Shown piece after piece: positions 26,881 to 30,373 of a DNA stretch of 30,373 nucleotides. Within the stretch, counting starts at the first letter, position 1; each line of letters opens with the position of its first letter. The notes under the pieces are model-generated. The model did not search any database, had not been told where the DNA came from, and was given only the letters and a program-made list of their open reading frames with translations. The position numbers and the translations under genes are program-made. The stretch comes from Fen-999 sp035654135 (GTDB lineage Bacteria > Pseudomonadota > Gammaproteobacteria > Burkholderiales > Rhodocyclaceae): assembly GCA_035654135.1 (NCBI GenBank), contig DASRXN010000171.1, positions 1 to 30,373 on the forward strand, read 5' to 3'.

Positions 26881-27519
26881 TCACCACCTGTTCGGCAGGC
26901 TCTTGAGGATCGTGATTCGCTTGTCGTCTATTTGAATGTACTTGCCAATGGCGAGATCCTTCAGGATCTTCGAAATCATGTCGCGGGACGCGCCCACGAT
27001 ATTGGCCAATTCCTGCTGGCTCATCTTCCTCGGCAACAGCCTGACCCCGTTTTCCTGGATCGATTCCCTTTCCAGGAATTCGATAAACCGCTGATACACG
27101 GTTTTCAGGGCCATGTTCTTCGCTGATTCGGTAGCACTGCGGCTTCGACCGATGAGCGTCGAGATGAGGATGAAGGCGAAATCCGGATTCTCGGCCAGGC
27201 GCCTCTTCAGCAGCGCATAAGGAACCTCGGCACACAGGCACTGCGATACCGCTTCAACAGATGCGGTGCGGGTACCTCCTTCGAGCGCCATTTCACCGAA
27301 GATGGTTCCAGGTTCCAACAGCCCGAAGTCGAGTTCGCGCCCGTGCTCGTCCTGGGAGTAGATGCGGACGGCACCGTCCAGCAGGATGAAGAGCGATGCG
27401 CCCAAGTCACCCTCGGAAATGATCAGGGTGTGCTTTTTGTAGCGCCGAAGAGTGCCATCCTTCACCAGAACCGCGAGAGCGCCTGGAACCTCGGGTGGCA
27501 GTGGCTCAAGCTCGTTCAT
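26881..27519 (-). CDS. Crp/Fnr family transcriptional regulator
   Basis: This 212-residue regulator has an N-terminal cyclic-nucleotide-binding-type jelly roll (about 20-130, with FILLDGAVRIYS and TIFGEMALEGGTRTASVEA), a dimer helix, and a Crp-type winged helix (about 155-205, with MSQQELANIVGASRDMISKILKDL). The N-terminal cysteine cluster of Fnr is absent, so it is not an Fe-S oxygen sensor. The GEMAL...TRTASV block resembles the cAMP pocket of Crp, but the ligand is unproven. In the recognition helix, Crp residues R180, E181 and R185 correspond to Arg, Asp and Lys. The frame stays open upstream to 28020, but that stretch is antisense to another gene; the ATG at 27519 fits the family length. 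A perfect 18-bp palindrome ends eight bases upstream of the start. Confidence 0.88.
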   Translation of the reverse strand: MNELEPLPPEVPGALAVLVKDGTLRRYKKHTLIISEGDLGASLFILLDGAVRIYSQDEHGRELDFGLLEPGTIFGEMALEGGTRTASVEAVSQCLCAEVPYALLKRRLAENPDFAFILISTLIGRSRSATESAKNMALKTVYQRFIEFLERESIQENGVRLLPRKMSQQELANIVGASRDMISKILKDLAIGKYIQIDDKRITILKSLPNRW

Positions 27520-27526
27520 GGCCTGT

Positions 27527-27544
27527 TTGTCGAATATTCGACAA
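27527..27544. promoter_or_regulatory. Palindrome TGTCG-N6-CGACA, candidate operator of the Crp-like regulator
   Basis: TTGTCGAATATTCGACAA is a perfect 18-bp palindrome. Its half-site spacing (TGTCG, six bases, CGACA) equals that of the Crp consensus TGTGA-N6-TCACA, with two changed bases per half-site. It lies 8-25 bases upstream of the regulator's start, where binding would block its own expression. An RNA hairpin over the start region is an alternative. Confidence 0.6.
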
Positions 27545-27738
27545 CGAAACCGGGAATAATCATCTGGTTCTGACGGAGGGAGGCGACGAAAATAGCCAAC
27601 ATTGGAGTGAGCAGTTGCAGCCGAAATTCTAGCCGAACACGAGATGCGATACAGACTACTTTCAATCGGGTTGCTCCCTGAAAGCGCCAGGCACTGGCGC
27701 TTTCCACCTAACCAGCCAATGTCCTGGGAGGTGTCACC
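27545..27738. other. Intergenic region between divergent regulator and unknown gene
   Basis: This stretch of just under 200 bases between divergent genes holds a long inverted repeat (27680-27704) and the strong ribosome site of the plus-strand gene, GGGAGGTG at 27726-27733. I found no sigma-70 pair good enough to mark on either strand. Confidence 0.4.
27680..27704. repeat. Perfect 11-bp inverted repeat with 3-base centre
   Basis: Arms GAAAGCGCCAG and CTGGCGCTTTC flank GCA. No T-run follows on either strand, so a plain terminator is unlikely. It lies 34 bases before the start of the downstream gene, so it is either an operator or a 5' leader hairpin for that gene. Confidence 0.6.
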
Positions 27739-28107
27739 ATGATCGCTATGAACACGAGCGCAAGAGCCAAGACTCCAGCTCGGAAATGGGACGTTGCTGC
27801 CCTTAGGGCGAAAATGCTCCAGCATCTGGGTAAACATGCCGACGCTTATCCGAGCCAACTGGAACAGCGCTTCCCGCACGTGCTGGAACGAATCACCGTT
27901 CTGTGGGGATCCCGGCAAATGGATGACTATTTCCTGAGCCTGCTGGTTTCCGATCGTCAAAATCGGCAGGGTTTTCCGGCCGACGTAGCCAAGGAAATTT
28001 TTCAGGTCTCGGTAATCCACGGCGCTCTTGGGCTGGACCGGGAACCGGTAGCCGGTGGTTGGAATGACCTTAACGATGTCGGCATCGAACGGTCGAGACA
28101 GCAGTGA
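27739..28107 (+). CDS. Hypothetical protein next to the Crp-like regulator
   Basis: I do not recognise a named family in this 122-residue protein. It is soluble and mixed helical, with a basic N-terminal tail (about 1-17). Notable segments are MLQHLGKHADAYPSQLEQRF (about 31-50), LWGSRQMDDYFLSLLVSDRQ and GFPADVAKEIFQVSVIHGAL, and it ends GGWNDLNDVGIERSRQQ. There are no cysteines and no signal peptide. Coding is supported by a strong ribosome site (GGGAGGTG, six bases before the ATG) and by normal composition. It diverges from the Crp-like gene; a perfect inverted repeat lies in its leader. Control by that regulator is plausible but not shown. Confidence 0.78.
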   Translation: MIAMNTSARAKTPARKWDVAALRAKMLQHLGKHADAYPSQLEQRFPHVLERITVLWGSRQMDDYFLSLLVSDRQNRQGFPADVAKEIFQVSVIHGALGLDREPVAGGWNDLNDVGIERSRQQ

Positions 28108-28150
28108 ACTCGATTACGACCTGTCGGACGAGTTAGGCTTGGCGCGGTGA

Positions 28151-28396
28151 CTACTCAGCCTTCTTCGGCGGCAACAGCAGGACGGCGGCGAGCGCGACAA
28201 TGTTGAAGAAGAAGCCCAGCATGAACCAGGCGTAGCTGCAGCGGTTACACCGGCCGGCGATGACGGCGAGGGCAATTGCCATGCCCAGCCAATAGGTCCA
28301 GAACAGCGGTCCAGCGATTCCATTTCTACAGCAGCACCCGTTCGATGCCGCTGGCGTTGGCGGCGGCAAGATATTGCGCTTGCCAGTCGTTGCCAA
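28151..28396 (-). CDS. Possible small two-helix membrane protein (start uncertain)
   Basis: The frame encodes a C-terminal part with two convincing membrane helices, FWTYWLGMAIALAVIAG and YAWFMLGFFFNIVALAAVLLL, joined by RCNRCS and ending PPKKAE. The only upstream ATG (28396) would overlap the end of the Fe-S oxidase gene by 71 bases, and the overlapped stretch does not look like protein. An internal ATG gives only 43 residues. It may be a real small membrane protein starting at a rare codon near 28320, or a decayed one. No function can be offered. Confidence 0.4.
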   Translation of the reverse strand: MATTGKRNILPPPTPAASNGCCCRNGIAGPLFWTYWLGMAIALAVIAGRCNRCSYAWFMLGFFFNIVALAAVLLLPPKKAE

Positions 28397-30373
28397 GCAG
28401 GCGGTTCGCCATCTCGACGACGATGTATTCGGCCTCGATGTTCACGTCCTCACGGTAGCGGTGCAGTCCCTGCAGACAGGACGGGCAGCTGGTCAGGATC
28501 TTCGGCGTGTCACCACGGCTGACTTTCAGTTGCGCAAGGCCAGTCTCAATTTCCTGCTGCTTGCGGAAGCGCACCTGCGTCGACACATCCGGCCGGGTCA
28601 CGGCCAGCGTGCCGGCTTCGCCGCAGCAGCGGTCGGAGAGCAGGACATCCTTGCCCATCAGCGCGCTCGCCACCTTGGTGCCGTTATGCACTTTCATCGG
28701 CGTGTGGCAGGGGTCGTGATAGAGATACTGGGTACCTTGCAGGCCGTCGAGCTTCAGGCCTTTCTCCATGAGGTATTCGTGGATGTCGAGCAGCCGGCAG
28801 CCGGGGAAGATCTTGTCGAACTGGTACTTCTCGAGCTGGTCGAGGCAGGTGCCGCAGGAGACCAGCACGGTCTTGATGTCGAGGTAGTTGAGCGTGTTGG
28901 CGACGCGATGGAACAGCACGCGGTTCTGCATGGTGATCGCCTGGCCGACATCCTCGTTGCCTCCCGAGGTCTGCGGATAGCCGCAGCACAGGTAGCCCGG
29001 CGGCAGCACGGTGGTGGCACCGACATGCCAGAGCATCGCCTGCGTCGCCAGGCCGACCTGCGAGAACAGCCGCTCCGAGCCGCAGCCGGGGAAGTAGAAC
29101 ACCGCATCCGAATCTTCCGCGACACGCTGCGGATCGCGGATCACCGGGATCAGCGTGTTGTCCTCGATATCGAGCAGCGCACGTGAGGTGCGGCTCGGCA
29201 CCTTGGCCGGCATCGGTTTGTTGAGGAAGTGGATCACCTGCGCCTTGAGCGCGGGCCGGCCCAGCGTGGCCGGCGGATGGCGCGTGCTGTCCTGGATCAG
29301 GCCGAAGGACTTGGCGAGCTTGTGGCCGAGCCGCTGGGCCTTGTAGCCCAGTCCGATCATGCCGGCGCGCAGCAGCTTGACGGTGGCCGGGTCCTTGGCG
29401 TTGAGGAAGGCCATCGAGGCGGCCGTGCCCGGATTCCACTTCTTCTTGCCCTGGCGGCGCAGGAAATTGCGCATGGCGATTGAGACGTCGCCGAAGTCGA
29501 TGTCGACCGGGCAGGGCTTCACGCAGCGGTGGCAGACCGTGCAGTGGTCGCCGATGTCGGCGAACTCGTCGAAATGCTGCAGCGAAACGCCGCGCCGCGT
29601 TTGCTCCTCGTAGAGGAAGGCCTCGATCAGCAGTGAAGTGCCGAGGATCTTGTTGCGCGGCGAATATTGCAGGTTGGCGCGCGGCACATGGGTCGAGCAG
29701 ACCGGCTTGCACTTGCCGCAGCGCAGGCAATCCTTGATCAGGGTCGAGATCGAGCCGATTTCGGACTGCTCCATGATCAGCGATTCGACACCGAGCAGCG
29801 CGAACGAAGGCGTGTAGGCGTTGCGCAGATCGGCATCAGACATCAGCTTGCCGGCGTTGAAGCGGCCCTCGGGGTCGACCTTCCGTTTGTATTCGCGGAA
29901 GGGGCGGATCTCGTCGTCGTGCAGGAATTCCAGCTTGGTGATGCCGATGCCGTGCTCGCCGGAGATGACGCCGCCGAGGTCGCGGGCCAGATGCATGATG
30001 CGCTCGACGGCCTTGTACGCCGTCTGCAGCATCTCGTAGCGGTCGGAGTTCACCGGGATGTTGGTGTGCACGTTGCCGTCGCCGGCATGCATGTGCAGGG
30101 CGACGAAGATGCGGCCGCGCAGGACATCCTGGTGAATGGCGTCGATGCGCTCGAGGATCGGCCGGTAGACGTTGCCATCAAAGATCGTTTCCAGCAGCGG
30201 CTTCAGCTCCTGCTTCCAGGAGACGCGCACCGAGTGGTCCTGGAGCTTGTGGAAGACGCTGGCCGCGAGCGGATGCCAGGTCTTCACCGGCACCGGGCGG
30301 CGCGGCAGCGGCAGCGGATGCCAGTGGCGCGACTGGGGTTTGGGTTCAGGGGGTGGCCAGGCGGCGTCGAGGT
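28326..30373 (-). CDS. FAD-linked oxidase / Fe-S (CCG-domain) oxidoreductase, C-terminal part
   Basis: This is the C-terminal 681 residues of a large protein that continues past base 30373. The frame is open to the window edge, and the GTG at 30293 is internal. The first part is the C-terminal FAD-oxidase domain of the GlcD/D-lactate dehydrogenase type (LHMHAGDGNVHTNIPVN, ISGEHGIGITKLEFL). Two 4Fe-4S motifs follow: CLRCGKCKPVC (about 29698-29730) and CTVCHRCVKPCP (about 29514-29550). Two CCG (GlpC/HdrB-like) units come next, with PGCG...CCGYPQ...CGTC and HDPCHTP...CCGEAG...CPSC. This is the layout of fused 2-hydroxyacid dehydrogenases that pass electrons to quinone. The substrate is not known. 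One dispersed-motif copy lies just before the last Cys motif. Confidence 0.9.
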   Translation of the reverse strand, partial: LDAAWPPPEPKPQSRHWHPLPLPRRPVPVKTWHPLAASVFHKLQDHSVRVSWKQELKPLLETIFDGNVYRPILERIDAIHQDVLRGRIFVALHMHAGDGNVHTNIPVNSDRYEMLQTAYKAVERIMHLARDLGGVISGEHGIGITKLEFLHDDEIRPFREYKRKVDPEGRFNAGKLMSDADLRNAYTPSFALLGVESLIMEQSEIGSISTLIKDCLRCGKCKPVCSTHVPRANLQYSPRNKILGTSLLIEAFLYEEQTRRGVSLQHFDEFADIGDHCTVCHRCVKPCPVDIDFGDVSIAMRNFLRRQGKKKWNPGTAASMAFLNAKDPATVKLLRAGMIGLGYKAQRLGHKLAKSFGLIQDSTRHPPATLGRPALKAQVIHFLNKPMPAKVPSRTSRALLDIEDNTLIPVIRDPQRVAEDSDAVFYFPGCGSERLFSQVGLATQAMLWHVGATTVLPPGYLCCGYPQTSGGNEDVGQAITMQNRVLFHRVANTLNYLDIKTVLVSCGTCLDQLEKYQFDKIFPGCRLLDIHEYLMEKGLKLDGLQGTQYLYHDPCHTPMKVHNGTKVASALMGKDVLLSDRCCGEAGTLAVTRPDVSTQVRFRKQQEIETGLAQLKVSRGDTPKILTSCPSCLQGLHRYREDVNIEAEYIVVEMANRLLGNDWQAQYLAAANASGIERVLL
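28503..28524 (-). repeat. Dispersed motif, copy 4 (inside the Fe-S oxidase gene)
   Basis: All 22 bases equal 23363-23384 in the HIT gene; the identical block includes GTGTCACCACGGCTGACT. The host gene reads the motif on its sense strand in a third frame (KVSRGDTPK), in the loop just before ILTSCPSC. The flanks are unrelated to those of copy 3. Confidence 0.65.

Noticed and set aside
26881..27519. The Crp/Fnr protein as a true Fnr oxygen sensor
   Set aside because: The N-terminal cysteine cluster needed for the Fe-S centre is absent.
27520..28020. In-frame upstream extension of the Crp-like gene, giving 379 residues
   Set aside because: The extension is antisense to the well-supported gene at 27739-28107, crosses both palindromes and resembles no regulator N-terminus.
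23363..28524. The 22-base repeat as ends of an insertion sequence or transposon
   Set aside because: Both copies lie inside intact coding frames, in the same orientation, with no transposase between them; the genes between are ordinary and unbroken.

Overview
This is a GC-rich bacterial chromosome segment, most likely from a betaproteobacterium, and Rhodocyclales-like in my judgement. The reasons are the AtpA-G-D-C sequences, the DUF971-UbiE-Tim44-UbiJ gene order, the large FAD-oxidase/Fe-S fusion and the DmeF-type transporter. I could run no search, so the genus is open. I saw no tRNA, rRNA, CRISPR array, insertion sequence or prophage gene.

Layout. 1-4129: the 3' half of the F1 ATP synthase operon (atpA partial, atpG, atpD, atpC), closed by a clear intrinsic terminator. 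4184-8998: a soluble five-PAS hybrid sensor kinase with receiver and Hpt domains, facing a response regulator that carries an RsbW-type ATPase output domain. 9146-14811: a complete tripartite RND efflux operon (lipoprotein adaptor, inner-membrane pump, outer-membrane channel). 14795-18013, minus strand: DUF971 protein, ubiE, a Tim44-like protein and ubiJ in one tight run, followed by a periplasmic mono-heme DUF3365 protein. 18090-20099: phoB-phoR behind a good Pho box. 20083-24944, minus strand: a compact four-gene run of a NosD-like beta-helix protein, a HIT hydrolase and two tandem paralogues that appear to end in PilZ-like domains. 25045-26818: a Cys-containing 120-residue unknown, a DmeF-like metal exporter and a YajD-type HNH protein. 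26881-28107: a Crp/Fnr regulator and a divergent unknown gene, with two conspicuous inverted repeats between them. 28151-30373, minus strand: a doubtful small membrane ORF and the C-terminal part of an FAD-linked oxidase/Fe-S protein that runs off the window.

The window combines energy and redox housekeeping (ATP synthase, ubiquinone synthesis, Fe-S oxidoreductase) with sensing (hybrid kinase, PhoBR, Crp-like regulator, PilZ-like proteins) and export (RND pump, DmeF).

The most unexpected signal is not a gene. A motif of about 22-27 bp, with sense-strand core AGTCAGCCGT, occurs four times in 30 kb, inside atpG, the Tim44-like gene, the HIT gene and the Fe-S oxidase gene. It is always on the coding strand, it uses all three reading frames, and it lies in what look like poorly conserved loops. 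That pattern suggests constraint on DNA or RNA rather than on protein. Other notable items are the tandem PilZ-like pair, and a Crp-family regulator whose altered recognition helix sits beside a TGTCG-N6-CGACA palindrome with Crp-site geometry.
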